A DNA stretch of 39,952 bases from Pseudomonadota bacterium (lineage in GTDB: Bacteria > Pseudomonadota > Gammaproteobacteria > Burkholderiales > Burkholderiaceae_C), in NCBI GenBank assembly GCA_021846965.1, contig JAJZWA010000034.1, positions 1 through 39,952 of the forward strand, written 5' to 3'. A program made the position numbers and the translations under genes. Each line of letters begins with the position of its first letter. Position 1 is the first letter of the stretch. Positions 19,486-28,400 of the stretch are shown one piece after another. Under the pieces are notes generated by a model that was not told the DNA's origin, did no database searches, and saw only the letters and a program-made list of their open reading frames with translations.

Positions 19486-20949
19486 ATGTCCACCACTCCC
19501 GCTTTTGACATGGTGCTGTTCGGCGGCACCGGCGATCTGGTCATGCGCAAGATCCTGCCGGCGCTGTTCGAGTCGCACCGCGACGGCACGCTGCACCCGC
19601 AGGGCCGCATCCTGGCACTGGGGCGCAAGGCCGCCACGCGCGAGCAGTACCTGCAGCAGATCGAGCAGCAGTCGCGCCCCCACACCCGCGTCGAGGCGAA
19701 GGATCCGCACTGGCGCAGCTTCGTCGAGCGCATCGACTTCCTCAAGCTGGATTCCTCCCAGGCCGCCGATTTCGAGGCCCTGGCCCAGCGCCTGCAGGGT
19801 GGCGACGCGCAGCGCGTCGTGGTGTGCTACCTGGCCACCGCGCCGCGCCTGTTCACCGAGATCTGCGCCAACCTCGCGGCCGTCGGCCTCAACCACCCCA
19901 GCGTGCGCGTGGTGCTGGAAAAGCCCCTGGGCAACGACCTGGCTTCCTCCGAAGCCATCAACGCGGAGGTGGCCAGGCATTTCGGCGAGCAGCAGATCTA
20001 TCGCATCGACCATTACCTGGGCAAGGAATCGGTGCAGAACCTGATGGCCATCCGGTTCGGCAACGTGCTGTTCGAGCCGCTGTGGCGCCGCGACTGGATC
20101 GACAACGTGCAGATCACCATCGCGGAGGAACTCGGCGTGGAAGGCCGCGGCGAGTTCTACGAGAAGACCGGCGCGCTGCGCGACATGCTGCAGAACCACC
20201 TGCTGCAACTACTGTGCATGGTGGCCATGGAGCCGCCGGCCACGCTGGATGCGGATGCCATCCGCGACGAGAAGCTCAAGGTGCTCAAGGCCCTGAAGCC
20301 CATCGGGGAGAACGAGGTGTCCAGCCGCACGGTGCGCGGGCAGTACCGCGCCGGCGCGGTGGACGGCAAGCCCGTCGTGGCCTACCAGCAGGAGGCCGAC
20401 GTCGCCAAGGGCAGCCACACCGAGACCTTCGTGGCCGTGAAGGCCGAGATCTCGAACTGGCGCTGGTCGGGCGTGCCCTTCTTCCTGCGCACCGGCAAGC
20501 GCATGCAGGAGCGCCTGGCGGAGATCGTGATCAGTTTCCGCAGCGTTCCCCTGTCGCTGTTCGCCATGCCCGGCGGCCTGCAGGGGGCGAACCGCCTGGT
20601 GATCCGGCTGCAGCCGGCCGAGCGCATCAGCCTGCATTTCCTCGCCAAGGAACCGGGCGACGGCATGCGCCTGCAACCCACCTTCCTGAACCTGGACTTC
20701 CTGTCCACCTCCAACCGCCGGCGCGCCGACGCCTACGAACGCCTGCTGCTGGACGTGATCCGCGGCCAGCTGGGCCTGTTCATGCGTCGCGACGAACTGG
20801 CCGCCGCCTGGCGCTGGGTCGAGCCCATCCTGGAGACCTGGCAGCGCGATTCCTCCGAGCCCAAGTGGTACACCGCCGGCACCTGGGGACCCGCGGCGTC
20901 CAGCGCGCTGCTGTCGCGCGACGGCGCCTCCTGGCACGAGGAGCTGTGA
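19486..20949 (+). CDS. zwf: Glucose-6-phosphate 1-dehydrogenase
   Basis: It oxidises glucose 6-phosphate to 6-phosphogluconolactone with NADP+ (or NAD+), the entry to the Entner-Doudoroff and pentose phosphate routes. The 487-aa protein starts MSTTPAFDMVLFGGTGDLV with the GGTGDL nucleotide-binding motif at about residues 13-18. The active-site signature RIDHYLGKESVQN has Asp175, His176 and Lys180. A second conserved catalytic His lies in MLQNHLLQLL. Length is typical. It is the first gene of a plus-strand operon (zwf-pgl-glk-hexR-pgi-frk) behind a HexR-like operator. The following pgl ATG comes 6 nt after its stop codon. Confidence 0.97.
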   Translation: MSTTPAFDMVLFGGTGDLVMRKILPALFESHRDGTLHPQGRILALGRKAATREQYLQQIEQQSRPHTRVEAKDPHWRSFVERIDFLKLDSSQAADFEALAQRLQGGDAQRVVVCYLATAPRLFTEICANLAAVGLNHPSVRVVLEKPLGNDLASSEAINAEVARHFGEQQIYRIDHYLGKESVQNLMAIRFGNVLFEPLWRRDWIDNVQITIAEELGVEGRGEFYEKTGALRDMLQNHLLQLLCMVAMEPPATLDADAIRDEKLKVLKALKPIGENEVSSRTVRGQYRAGAVDGKPVVAYQQEADVAKGSHTETFVAVKAEISNWRWSGVPFFLRTGKRMQERLAEIVISFRSVPLSLFAMPGGLQGANRLVIRLQPAERISLHFLAKEPGDGMRLQPTFLNLDFLSTSNRRRADAYERLLLDVIRGQLGLFMRRDELAAAWRWVEPILETWQRDSSEPKWYTAGTWGPAASSALLSRDGASWHEEL

Positions 20950-20954
20950 CGCCC

Positions 20955-21641
20955 ATGGCATGGTCGCTACGGGAATTCGCCGATGCGCAGTCGCAGGTGG
21001 CTGCGCTGGCCGAAGCCGCGCGTGCATGCCTGGAGCGGGCCCTGCACGAGCGCGGGCAGGCCGTGCTTGCGGTATCCGGCGGGCGCTCGCCCATCCCGCT
21101 GTTCGCCAGGCTGCGCGAGCTGGATCTGGACTGGAGCCGGGTCACGCTGACCCTGGTGGACGAGCGCCTGGTGCCCGCCGGGCATCCGGACAGCAATGAA
21201 GGCCTGGTGCGCGAGCATCTGCTGCAGGGCCGCGCCGCGAAGGCGCGCCTGCTCGGGCTGGCCACGGACCCTGCGCTGGACCTGGCCGAGTGCGTGCGCC
21301 GTGCCGCGCGGGAGATCCCCGCGGTGGACCTGGCGCTGCTGGGCATGGGCGACGACGGGCACACCGCCTCGCTGTTCGCCGCAGCCCCGGGAATCCAGGC
21401 CGCCCTCGACCCCGAGAACCCCGATCGCTACGTGGGCGTCGTGCCCCCGGCGGCCCCGCACGCGCGCATCAGCATGACTCTGTCGGCCCTGCTGCACTGC
21501 CCGGGCCTGCTGCTGTCCATCGCCGGGCAGGCCAAGCGCCGCGTGTTCGACGCGGCCTGCGCCGACCCCCGCAGCGCGCTTCCGGTGGCCAGGCTGCTGC
21601 ACCAGAGCCGCGCGACGGTACGAACCTACTGGGCCGCATGA
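20955..21641 (+). CDS. pgl: 6-phosphogluconolactonase
   Basis: It hydrolyses 6-phosphogluconolactone to 6-phosphogluconate. The 228-aa protein (DevB/SOL type) has the sugar-phosphate isomerase-like motifs AVSGGRSPIPLF, TLTLVDERLVP followed by HPDSNEG, and the active-site region LLGMGDDGHTASLFAA. Start MAWSLREFAD at 20955, since translation further upstream would run through zwf. Its stop overlaps the first glk ATG (ATGATG), suggesting coupling. It sits in its usual place between zwf and glk. Confidence 0.93.
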   Translation: MAWSLREFADAQSQVAALAEAARACLERALHERGQAVLAVSGGRSPIPLFARLRELDLDWSRVTLTLVDERLVPAGHPDSNEGLVREHLLQGRAAKARLLGLATDPALDLAECVRRAAREIPAVDLALLGMGDDGHTASLFAAAPGIQAALDPENPDRYVGVVPPAAPHARISMTLSALLHCPGLLLSIAGQAKRRVFDAACADPRSALPVARLLHQSRATVRTYWAA

Positions 21642-22615
21642 TGTCCACCTCCCTGCCCTACCTGCTGGCCGACATCGGCGGCACCAACGCCCGCTTCGCA
21701 CTGCAGCAGGACGGGCGCATCGGCGAGATCCGCGTGCTCGCCTGCGCGGACTACCCGAGCCTGCAGGACGCCATGCGCGCCTACCTGCGCACCGCCTCGA
21801 CCCAGGTGCGCCACGCGGCCATCGGCATCGCCAACCCCGTCTACACGGACCGGGTGCGCATGACCAACCACCACTGGGAATTCTCCATCGAGGCGCTGCG
21901 CCGCGAAATGGAGCTGGAGACCTTCCTGGTGATGAATGACTTCGCCGCGCTGGCGCTGTCCCTGCCCTACCTGCCGGAGCAGGAACTGCGCCGCATCGGC
22001 GGCGGCCAGGCCGAGCCGCGCGCCGCGCGCGGCGTGGTCGGCGCGGGCACCGGACTCGGCGTGGGCGCCCTCGTGGCCACCGCCGACGGATCCTGGCAGG
22101 CCGTGGCCGGAGAGGGCGGGCACGTCAGCTTCAGCCCGATGGACGAGGAGGAAATCGAGCTCTGGCGCTTCGCGCACGCGCGCTACGGCCATGTGTCCGC
22201 GGAGCGGCTGCTGCAGGGGCGGGGGCTGGAGCTGATCCACGAATGGGTCTGCGCCAGTTCGGGCAACGGCGGCACGGCCCTGCCCGCGGCGCGCATCACC
22301 GAACTCGGGCTGAGCGGCGCCGATTCCGGCTGCCGGCGCAGCCTGGATCTGTACTGCCGCATCCTGGGCACGGTGGCCTCGAATGTCGCGCTGACCGTCG
22401 ACGCCCGGGGCGGCCTGTATATTGGTGGGGGTATCGTTCCCCGCCTGGGGGACTTTGTCGAACGGTCGTCCTTCCGGGCTCGATTCGAGGACAAGGGGCG
22501 GCTGTCCGTGCTACTGGCGCGCATTCCCGTGCTCGTGATCCACAGCCCCTGGCCGGCCCTGATCGGCGCCGGCGTCGGACTGCGCCAACACCTGGAGCGT
22601 GCGCCCCATGCTTGA
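21638..22615 (+). CDS. glk: Glucokinase
   Basis: It phosphorylates glucose, which matches uptake of free glucose by the ABC transporter encoded across the control region. The 325-aa protein belongs to the bacterial Glk family (not ROK): the N-terminal phosphate loop LLADIGGTNARFAL, the catalytic Asp101 in MNDFAALALSLPYL, VGAGTGLGVGAL, AVAGEGGHVSF and the C-terminal GGLYIGGGIVPRL. Two adjacent ATG codons (21638 and 21641) are possible starts. The first overlaps the pgl stop. Its 3' end overlaps the hexR start by 8 bp. Confidence 0.95.
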   Translation: MMSTSLPYLLADIGGTNARFALQQDGRIGEIRVLACADYPSLQDAMRAYLRTASTQVRHAAIGIANPVYTDRVRMTNHHWEFSIEALRREMELETFLVMNDFAALALSLPYLPEQELRRIGGGQAEPRAARGVVGAGTGLGVGALVATADGSWQAVAGEGGHVSFSPMDEEEIELWRFAHARYGHVSAERLLQGRGLELIHEWVCASSGNGGTALPAARITELGLSGADSGCRRSLDLYCRILGTVASNVALTVDARGGLYIGGGIVPRLGDFVERSSFRARFEDKGRLSVLLARIPVLVIHSPWPALIGAGVGLRQHLERAPHA

Positions 22616-23456
22616 ACGAATCCGCGACCAGTACGAGCAGCTCTCCGCCGCCGAGCGCAAGGTGGCCGACGAGCTGCTGCAGCATCCGAACGATTTCGTG
22701 CGGGCCGCGGTGGCCGACATCGCGCGCATCGCCGGGGTCAGCCAGCCCACGGTGATCCGTTTCGCGCGCTCGGTGGGCTGCACCGGCCTGCAGGAGCTCA
22801 AGCTCAAGCTGGCCGGCAGCCTGGTCAGCGGCGTTCCCTACGTGCACGCCGACGTCACCGCCGGCGACAGCATCGCGGAGGTCTCGGCGAAGATCTTCGA
22901 CAACGTGATCTCGGCGCTGATCAAGTGCCGCAACGAGGTCAGTCCCCAGAGCATCGAGGATGCCGTGGATCTGATCGCGCAGGCCCGGCGCCTGGAGTTC
23001 TACGGCCTGGGCAACTCCGGCATCATCGCCGCCGACGCCCAGCACAAGTTCTTCCGCTTCGACATTCCCACGGTGGCCTACTCGGACCCGCACGTGCAGT
23101 CCATGGCCGCCGCGCTGCTGGGCCCGCGCGACGTGCTGGTGGCGATCTCCAACTCCGGACGCACCAACGAGCTGCTGGATGCCGCCGACATCGCGCTGGG
23201 CAACGGCTGCCGGGTGATCGCGCTGACCTCTCCGGGATCGCCGCTGGCGCGCATGGCGACTGTGGCCATCTACGCCAACGCGCGCGAGGATGCGGAGATC
23301 TACAGTCCGATGATCTCGCGCATCCTGCACCTGACCCTGATCGACGTGCTGGCGGTCGGCGTCGCGCTCAAGCGCGGCCCGGCCGTGATCCAGCCCCTGG
23401 AGCGGACCAAGCAGAGCCTGCGCACGCGCAAGCGCGAGGCCGAGGACCCGAGCTGA
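22608..23456 (+). CDS. hexR: HexR, RpiR-family transcriptional regulator
   Basis: HexR represses zwf and edd and is released by KDPG. The 282-aa protein has an N-terminal RpiR helix-turn-helix (about 1-77; GVSQPTVIRFARSVGCTGLQ is the recognition region) and a C-terminal SIS sugar-isomerase domain (about 115-260; LEFYGLGNSGIIAADAQHKF, ISNSGRTNELLDAAD) that should bind KDPG. I chose the ATG at 22608. A GTG three codons earlier (22599) is in frame but less likely. It lies inside the operon it probably controls, so autoregulation is expected. Two matching operators are in the edd/zwf gap. Confidence 0.93.
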   Translation: MLERIRDQYEQLSAAERKVADELLQHPNDFVRAAVADIARIAGVSQPTVIRFARSVGCTGLQELKLKLAGSLVSGVPYVHADVTAGDSIAEVSAKIFDNVISALIKCRNEVSPQSIEDAVDLIAQARRLEFYGLGNSGIIAADAQHKFFRFDIPTVAYSDPHVQSMAAALLGPRDVLVAISNSGRTNELLDAADIALGNGCRVIALTSPGSPLARMATVAIYANAREDAEIYSPMISRILHLTLIDVLAVGVALKRGPAVIQPLERTKQSLRTRKREAEDPS

Positions 23457-23516
23457 GCCCGCCCGCCACCACGCGCCGCGCCCTGCAAGTCGCGGCGACC
23501 CCGCCCTGAATCCGCG

Positions 23517-25178
23517 ATGAGCCAACTGACCGAACTGCCTTCCTGGAAGGCCCTGTGGGGCCACTTCACCCGCGCCCGCGACTGGCATATGCGAGCCTTG
23601 TTCGAGGCCGACCCGCAGCGTGCCGAGAAGTTCTGGCTGGAGCAAAGCGGCCTGCGCCTGGACTACTCCAAGAACCGCATCACGCCCCAGACCCTGACCC
23701 TGCTGCTGCAACTGGCGCGGGAGGCGGGGGTGCCCGAGCGCATCCGCGCCATGTTCGCCGGCGAGCGCATCAACACCACCGAGCAGCGCGCGGCCTTCCA
23801 CATCGCGCTGCGCAACCGCTCGGGCCTGCCCATGTGCATCGACGGCGAGGACGTCATGCCCAGGGTGCTGGGGGTGCTCGAGCGCATGGCGCGTTTCTCG
23901 GACGCGGTGCGCAACGGCGAGTGGCTGGGCTACACCCAGCAACCCATCACCGACATCGTCAACATCGGCATCGGCGGCTCCGACCTGGGCTCGCTGATGG
24001 TGTGCCAGGCCCTCAAGGCCCATGCGCACCCGAGGCTGAACATGCATTTCGTCTCCAACGTGGACAGCTCGCAGCTCAAGGAGACCCTGCGCCGCGTGCA
24101 TGCGGAGACCACGCTGTTCATCATCGAGTCCAAGACCTTCACCACCCACGAGACCCTGACCAACGCGCATACGGCTCGCGAGTGGTTCGTGCACCGTGCC
24201 AAGGATCCCTCGGCCGTGGCCCGGCATTTCGTGGCGGTGTCGACCAATCGCAAGGCGGTGGGGGAATTCGGCATCGACCCGGCCAACATGTTCGAGTTCT
24301 GGGACTGGGTGGGCGGGCGCTACAGCCTGTGGTCGGCCATCGGCCTGCCCATCATGCTGTACATCGGCGAGAAGAACTTCCTGGACCTGCTCGCCGGCGC
24401 GCACAGCATGGACCTGCATTTCCGCGACGCCCCGCTGGAAAGCAACCTGCCCGTGGTGCTGGGGCTGCTGGGCATCTGGTACATCAACTTTTTCGGCGCG
24501 GGCAGTCACGTGATCGCGCCCTACGACCAGTACCTGCACCGCCTGCCCGCCTTCATCCAGCAGCTGGACATGGAGTCCAACGGCAAGCGCACCACCCTGG
24601 ACGGTCGCCTGGTGGACTACGAGACGGCGCCGATCATCTGGGGCGAGACCGGCATCAACGGCCAGCATGCTTTTTTCCAGCTGCTGCACCAGGGCACGCA
24701 CATCTCGCCCATCGATTTCATCGCCTCGCTGGACGGCCGCGGCTCCCTGCCCGGGCACCACGAGATCCTGATGGCCAACATGTTCGCGCAGTCCGAGGCC
24801 TTCATGCGCGGGCGCAACGCCGACGAGGTGCGTGCCGAACTGCAGGCCCAGGGCCTGGACGCGGCGGCCATCGAGCAGCTGCTGCCGTACAAGGTGTTCG
24901 ACGGCAACCGGCCCAGCAACACCCTGCTGCTCGAGCGCCTGGACCCCTTCTGCCTGGGCGCGCTGGTGGCCCTCTACGAACACAAGATCTTCGTGCAGGG
25001 GGTGGTCTGGAACATCAATTCCTTCGACCAGTGGGGAGTCGAGCTGGGCAAGCAGCTTGCGCATACCATCCTGGCCGAGCTCGAAGGGCGCAGCCCGCCG
25101 CAACCCCATGACGGCTCGACCCAGCGCCTGATCCAGCTGTACCTGCAAAGCAACCGCGGCCCCCGGGCCGAGGCCTGA
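23517..25178 (+). CDS. pgi: Glucose-6-phosphate isomerase
   Basis: It interconverts glucose 6-phosphate and fructose 6-phosphate. In an Entner-Doudoroff organism it mainly returns fructose 6-phosphate to glucose 6-phosphate. The 553-aa protein has [11 protein letters not shown] (sugar-phosphate site), the family block [19 protein letters not shown] containing catalytic Glu and His, and [13 protein letters not shown] with the catalytic Lys. Length is typical. It starts 60 nt after hexR and 25 nt before the fructokinase. This places it well to feed fructose 6-phosphate from fructose, mannitol or sorbitol into Zwf. Confidence 0.97.
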   Translation: MSQLTELPSWKALWGHFTRARDWHMRALFEADPQRAEKFWLEQSGLRLDYSKNRITPQTLTLLLQLAREAGVPERIRAMFAGERINTTEQRAAFHIALRNRSGLPMCIDGEDVMPRVLGVLERMARFSDAVRNGEWLGYTQQPITDIVNIGIGGSDLGSLMVCQALKAHAHPRLNMHFVSNVDSSQLKETLRRVHAETTLFIIESKTFTTHETLTNAHTAREWFVHRAKDPSAVARHFVAVSTNRKAVGEFGIDPANMFEFWDWVGGRYSLWSAIGLPIMLYIGEKNFLDLLAGAHSMDLHFRDAPLESNLPVVLGLLGIWYINFFGAGSHVIAPYDQYLHRLPAFIQQLDMESNGKRTTLDGRLVDYETAPIIWGETGINGQHAFFQLLHQGTHISPIDFIASLDGRGSLPGHHEILMANMFAQSEAFMRGRNADEVRAELQAQGLDAAAIEQLLPYKVFDGNRPSNTLLLERLDPFCLGALVALYEHKIFVQGVVWNINSFDQWGVELGKQLAHTILAELEGRSPPQPHDGSTQRLIQLYLQSNRGPRAEA

Positions 25179-25203
25179 AACCCTACTCCTCTGGAAACCT
25201 TCG

Positions 25204-26133
25204 ATGTTCGTGGTCTGCGGTGAAGCCTTGATGGACGTGTTCGGCGTGCGCGACACCCCGGGCGGCATGGACATGGATGCGCGCGTGGGCGGCTCGCCGC
25301 TGAACGTGGCGCTGGGCCTGACGCGCCTGGGACAGCGCGCCGCCTTCGTCTGCACCCTGTCCAGGGATTTCCTGGGCGAGCGCATCGTGCGCTTCCTGCA
25401 GCACGAGGGGGTCGACCTGTCGCTGGTGCAGCGCAGCGCCTCTCGCACCACGCTGAGCCTGGTGGGGGTGGACTCCCAGGGCGTCCCCGCCTACTCCTTC
25501 TATGGCGAGGGCGCGGCCGACCGCGAACTGGACCTGCAGGTCCTGGGCGAGTTGCCCGGGTCGGTGCGCGCCATCCACCTGGGCTCCTTCGCGGTGGCCG
25601 TGCAGCCGGTGGGCTCGGCGCTGCGCCAGCTGGTCGAGCGCGAACGCGCCCGGCGCCTGATCGTCTGGGACCCCAACATCCGGCTCAACGTGCAACCCGA
25701 TCTCGCGCCCTGGCGCGAACTGCTGGAGTGGATGCTGGCGCGTTGCGACATCGTCAAGATCAGCGACGAGGACCTGCACCTGCTGCTGCCCGGCACCACC
25801 CCCGAGGCCTTCGCGCAACGCGCGCGGGCGGCCGGCTGCTCGCTGGTCGTGGTCACGCGCGGCGCGCAGGGTGCCCTGGCCTGGTCGCGCACGGCGCATG
25901 CCGAGGTGCCCGCGCAGCCGGCCGAGCTGGTCGACACCGTCGGCGCCGGCGACACCTTCCAGGCCGCCATGCTGACCTGGCTGGCCGAGGGCGATCGGCT
26001 GGACAAGCAGGCCCCCGGCGCGCTGGATGCCGATGCGCTGGCGCGCATGCTCGGGTTCGCCGCGCGCGCGGCGGCGATCACCTGCTCGCGGCGCGGGGCC
26101 GATCTGCCGCGGCGCTCCGAACTGCCGGACTGA
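25204..26133 (+). CDS. Fructokinase (PfkB family)
   Basis: This 309-aa ribokinase/PfkB kinase probably phosphorylates D-fructose to fructose 6-phosphate. It has the N-terminal signature GGSPLNVALGLTRLG, and the C-terminal PfkB motif DTVGAGDTFQAAM with catalytic base Asp250 and an anion hole. Neighbouring pgi and the polyol operon, whose dehydrogenases yield fructose, support the substrate. Close relatives use ribose, adenosine or 2-keto-3-deoxygluconate, so the assignment rests partly on context. It is the last gene of the zwf operon. Its final 56 bp overlap the convergent LysR gene. Confidence 0.85.
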   Translation: MFVVCGEALMDVFGVRDTPGGMDMDARVGGSPLNVALGLTRLGQRAAFVCTLSRDFLGERIVRFLQHEGVDLSLVQRSASRTTLSLVGVDSQGVPAYSFYGEGAADRELDLQVLGELPGSVRAIHLGSFAVAVQPVGSALRQLVERERARRLIVWDPNIRLNVQPDLAPWRELLEWMLARCDIVKISDEDLHLLLPGTTPEAFAQRARAAGCSLVVVTRGAQGALAWSRTAHAEVPAQPAELVDTVGAGDTFQAAMLTWLAEGDRLDKQAPGALDADALARMLGFAARAAAITCSRRGADLPRRSELPD

Positions 26134-27067
26134 TCCGGTCCTCGGAAACCGCCTCGAGCATGCGCTGGCGCAGCCATTGCACCGCCGGATCGCGGTGCAC
26201 CCGCTCGTGCCAGATCATGCGATAGGTGAAGGCCTGGCGAAGCCCCCCGAGCTCGAGGCTCGCGAGTCGCGGGTTCTCGCGGGCCAGGTGGCGTGCGGCA
26301 CGCCGCGGAAGCACCATCACGTGGTCGCAGTCCATCAGCAGCGAGGGAGCCCCCAGGAAATAGGGAAGCTCGACGCTGACCAGGTGCGAGGCAAGGCCCA
26401 GCCTTTCAAGCACATCGTCGGCGACGTGGCGCCGCCCCATCGGATAGCGCGCCACGATCTGCGGGTAGCGCGCGAGCTGCCTCAGCAGGGCGCGGCCCCT
26501 GGGCAGGCTCGCGCCGGCGTGGGTGCCCAGCAGGGGATGCCCGGCGCGCAGGAGCGCGGCGTAGCCCTCCCGGAACAGGTCGCGGGCGTGGAAATCCGCG
26601 GGCAGAGGGTCGTCCGCGTACAGGGCCAGGTCCACGGGCCCTCGCTCCAGGGCGTCGAAGGTCTCGCCGCTCCAGGGCTCCACGACCAGCCGTAGGCGCG
26701 GCGCGAGCTCCCGCATCCGCGCGACCGCGCCGCCCAGCACGACCAGCAGGCCATAGTCGGTGCTGGCGAGGCGAAGCGTGCGCGTGCTCGTCGACGGCGT
26801 GAACCGCTCGAGCTCGAAGACCCTGGCGCTGGCCGCGAGGGCCTCCTGCATGTCCTCCCGCAAGGCCAGCGCGCGGGGGGTCAGCACGTAGCCCCTGGCC
26901 GTGCGCACCAGCAGGGGATCGCCGAGGGCCTTGCGCAGCCGCGCGACGGCGCGGCTGGCGGCCGGCTGGCTCATGTCGAGCCTCTCGCCGCTGCGCGTGA
27001 TGCTGGCCGTGTCCAGCAATTCGCGCAACAGCAGCAACAGGTTCAGATCCACCTGGCGCAGGCTCAT
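26078..27067 (-). CDS. LysR-family transcriptional regulator
   Basis: This 329-aa LTTR has an N-terminal winged helix-turn-helix (DLNLLLLLRELLDTASITRSGERLDMSQPAASRAVARLRKALGD split over residues 6-50; recognition helix MSQPAASRAV) and a periplasmic-binding-like effector domain from about residue 90. Of two Met starts, 27067 has GGAG 7 nt upstream and is preferred over 27073, where GGAG is only 1 nt away. It is divergent from the alpha/beta-hydrolase gene (159-bp gap) and most likely controls it. The C-terminus has an Arg/Ala-rich extension, because the frame runs 56 bp into the opposing fructokinase gene. Confidence 0.92.
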   Translation of the reverse strand: MSLRQVDLNLLLLLRELLDTASITRSGERLDMSQPAASRAVARLRKALGDPLLVRTARGYVLTPRALALREDMQEALAASARVFELERFTPSTSTRTLRLASTDYGLLVVLGGAVARMRELAPRLRLVVEPWSGETFDALERGPVDLALYADDPLPADFHARDLFREGYAALLRAGHPLLGTHAGASLPRGRALLRQLARYPQIVARYPMGRRHVADDVLERLGLASHLVSVELPYFLGAPSLLMDCDHVMVLPRRAARHLARENPRLASLELGGLRQAFTYRMIWHERVHRDPAVQWLRQRMLEAVSEDRISPAVRSAAADRPRAASR

Positions 27068-27226
27068 GGGCATGCTCCAGGAACATGTCGGGTATGCATT
27101 GGAATGTCTTTCGCGAATCCTGGCGAGACCCACACAATACCCCAGCCACGGGCCTCGGGGTGGCTGCCGCCCCGGGGCCACGCTGCCACGCTCCCTTTTC
27201 GCAACGCTCACGGACGGACCCCCTCG

Positions 27227-28240
27227 ATGAACACACCCACGCACTTGCAGGACGGCGCCTCCACGCCCTTCGAAACCCAGCCCTGGGATGCCCACGCGCG
27301 CGTCGACGCCCATGCGTATGTCGCCGAGCGCGTGCGCTACGCCAGCCACGGCACCGAAGTCGTCGGCAACCTGCTGCTCCCGGCGGGAGGCGGCAGGCAC
27401 CCGGCCGTGGTGGTCATCGGTCCCGTGGCCTCGGTCAAGGAGCAGGCGCCGATGCAGTACGCATCGCGCCTGGCTCGCGAGGGCTACGCGGCGCTGGCCT
27501 TCGATCCCCGCCATCATGGGGAAAGCGGCGGCCTTCCACGTCGCCGGGAGTCGCGCCAGGCGAAGGTGGAGGACCTGATCGCCAGCGTCGACTACCTGCT
27601 CGGCAGAGCCGAGGTGGACGCCGCGCGCATTCATCTGCTGGGCATCTGCCAAGGCGTGAACTGGGCGATCGAGGCGGCCGTGCTCGACCCGCGCGTGCGG
27701 GCGCTGGGGCTCATCGCCGGCCACTATCTCACCCCCGAGACCGCGAGGCTGTACCTGGGATCCTCCGAACAGGTGCAACGGCGGCTGCTCCGCGCCGAGC
27801 AGGCTCGCGAGCACTTCCAGCGCACGGGCGAGGCCAGCTACATCCCCATCGTCAGTGCCGAGGACCCCGACGCCCTGCTGGGCGCGCAGGTGATCCGCGA
27901 GTTCTATGAACGATGGTCCTGCCGCGGGGCGTTCTGGAACTTCCACGGGCTGTGGGAAAACCGGATCACGGCGATGAGCGAGTCCGACATCTGGGGACAC
28001 CAGGTGGAGCCCTGGATCGGCCGGCTCGAGCTGCGCACGCTGATGATCCACGCGGATCGTGCCGCCAGCGGCCCGGCCATTCCGAGGGAACTCTTCGCCC
28101 GGATCCCCGCGAAGTCCAAGCAGCTGCTGTGGCTGGGCACGCGCAACCAGATGCAGTTCTACGAGGATCCCCTGACCCTCGACGTGGCCACGCAATCCCT
28201 GGTCGGATTCCTGCGAGCGGCCGGGCCGACCCATCCTTAA
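27227..28240 (+). CDS. Alpha/beta hydrolase (dienelactone hydrolase-like), unusual active site
   Basis: The 337-aa protein has an alpha/beta-hydrolase fold: the oxyanion-side strand PAVVVIGPVASVKEQAP, DPRHHGESGG, and a nucleophile elbow LLGICQGVNWA carrying Cys141 instead of Ser. The acid is probably Asp277 in MIHADRAASG. The place where relatives carry the catalytic His, before a final F-Y-D/E, reads GTRNQMQFYE, with Gln rather than His. So it may use another base or be non-hydrolytic. Start MNTPTHLQDG at 27227; in-frame ATG 27104 would add a low-complexity tail in the intergenic region. No signal peptide. The divergent LysR gene is its likely regulator. The substrate is unknown. Confidence 0.8.
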   Translation: MNTPTHLQDGASTPFETQPWDAHARVDAHAYVAERVRYASHGTEVVGNLLLPAGGGRHPAVVVIGPVASVKEQAPMQYASRLAREGYAALAFDPRHHGESGGLPRRRESRQAKVEDLIASVDYLLGRAEVDAARIHLLGICQGVNWAIEAAVLDPRVRALGLIAGHYLTPETARLYLGSSEQVQRRLLRAEQAREHFQRTGEASYIPIVSAEDPDALLGAQVIREFYERWSCRGAFWNFHGLWENRITAMSESDIWGHQVEPWIGRLELRTLMIHADRAASGPAIPRELFARIPAKSKQLLWLGTRNQMQFYEDPLTLDVATQSLVGFLRAAGPTHP

Positions 28241-28281
28241 TTGCGGAGAATTGGGGAAAGTCCTAGCCAACGGTGCAAATT

Positions 28282-28335
28282 CGTATCGGGCATCGACCGG
28301 TACGTATCAACGCGCGCAACGGCCTTTCCTAGAAT
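28282..28335 (+). promoter_or_regulatory. Putative polyol operon promoter with AraC-type direct repeats
   Basis: CGTATC occurs twice in the same orientation (28282-28287 and 28303-28308), exactly 21 bp apart, the spacing typical of AraC-family operators. TAGAAT at 28330-28335 is a fair -10. The downstream repeat overlaps the -35 position, which has no good consensus, as expected of an activator-dependent promoter. The AraC regulator gene at 34925 is the likely partner. The transcript leader would be about 60 nt. Confidence 0.45.
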
Positions 28336-28400
28336 TTTTCCTGGGCGGCAGGCGTCTCGCAGCCCGCACAACAAACCATTCCAAACGAGGAGATTGGCTC

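Noticed and set aside
22599-22607. GTG at 22599 as the hexR start
   Set aside because: The ATG at 22608 fits relatives better and gives the shorter overlap with glk. The GTG remains possible.
27068-27226. A LysR T-N11-A box between the LysR and hydrolase genes
   Set aside because: Several loose matches exist, including one around TATGCATT near 27093, but none is a convincing dyad.
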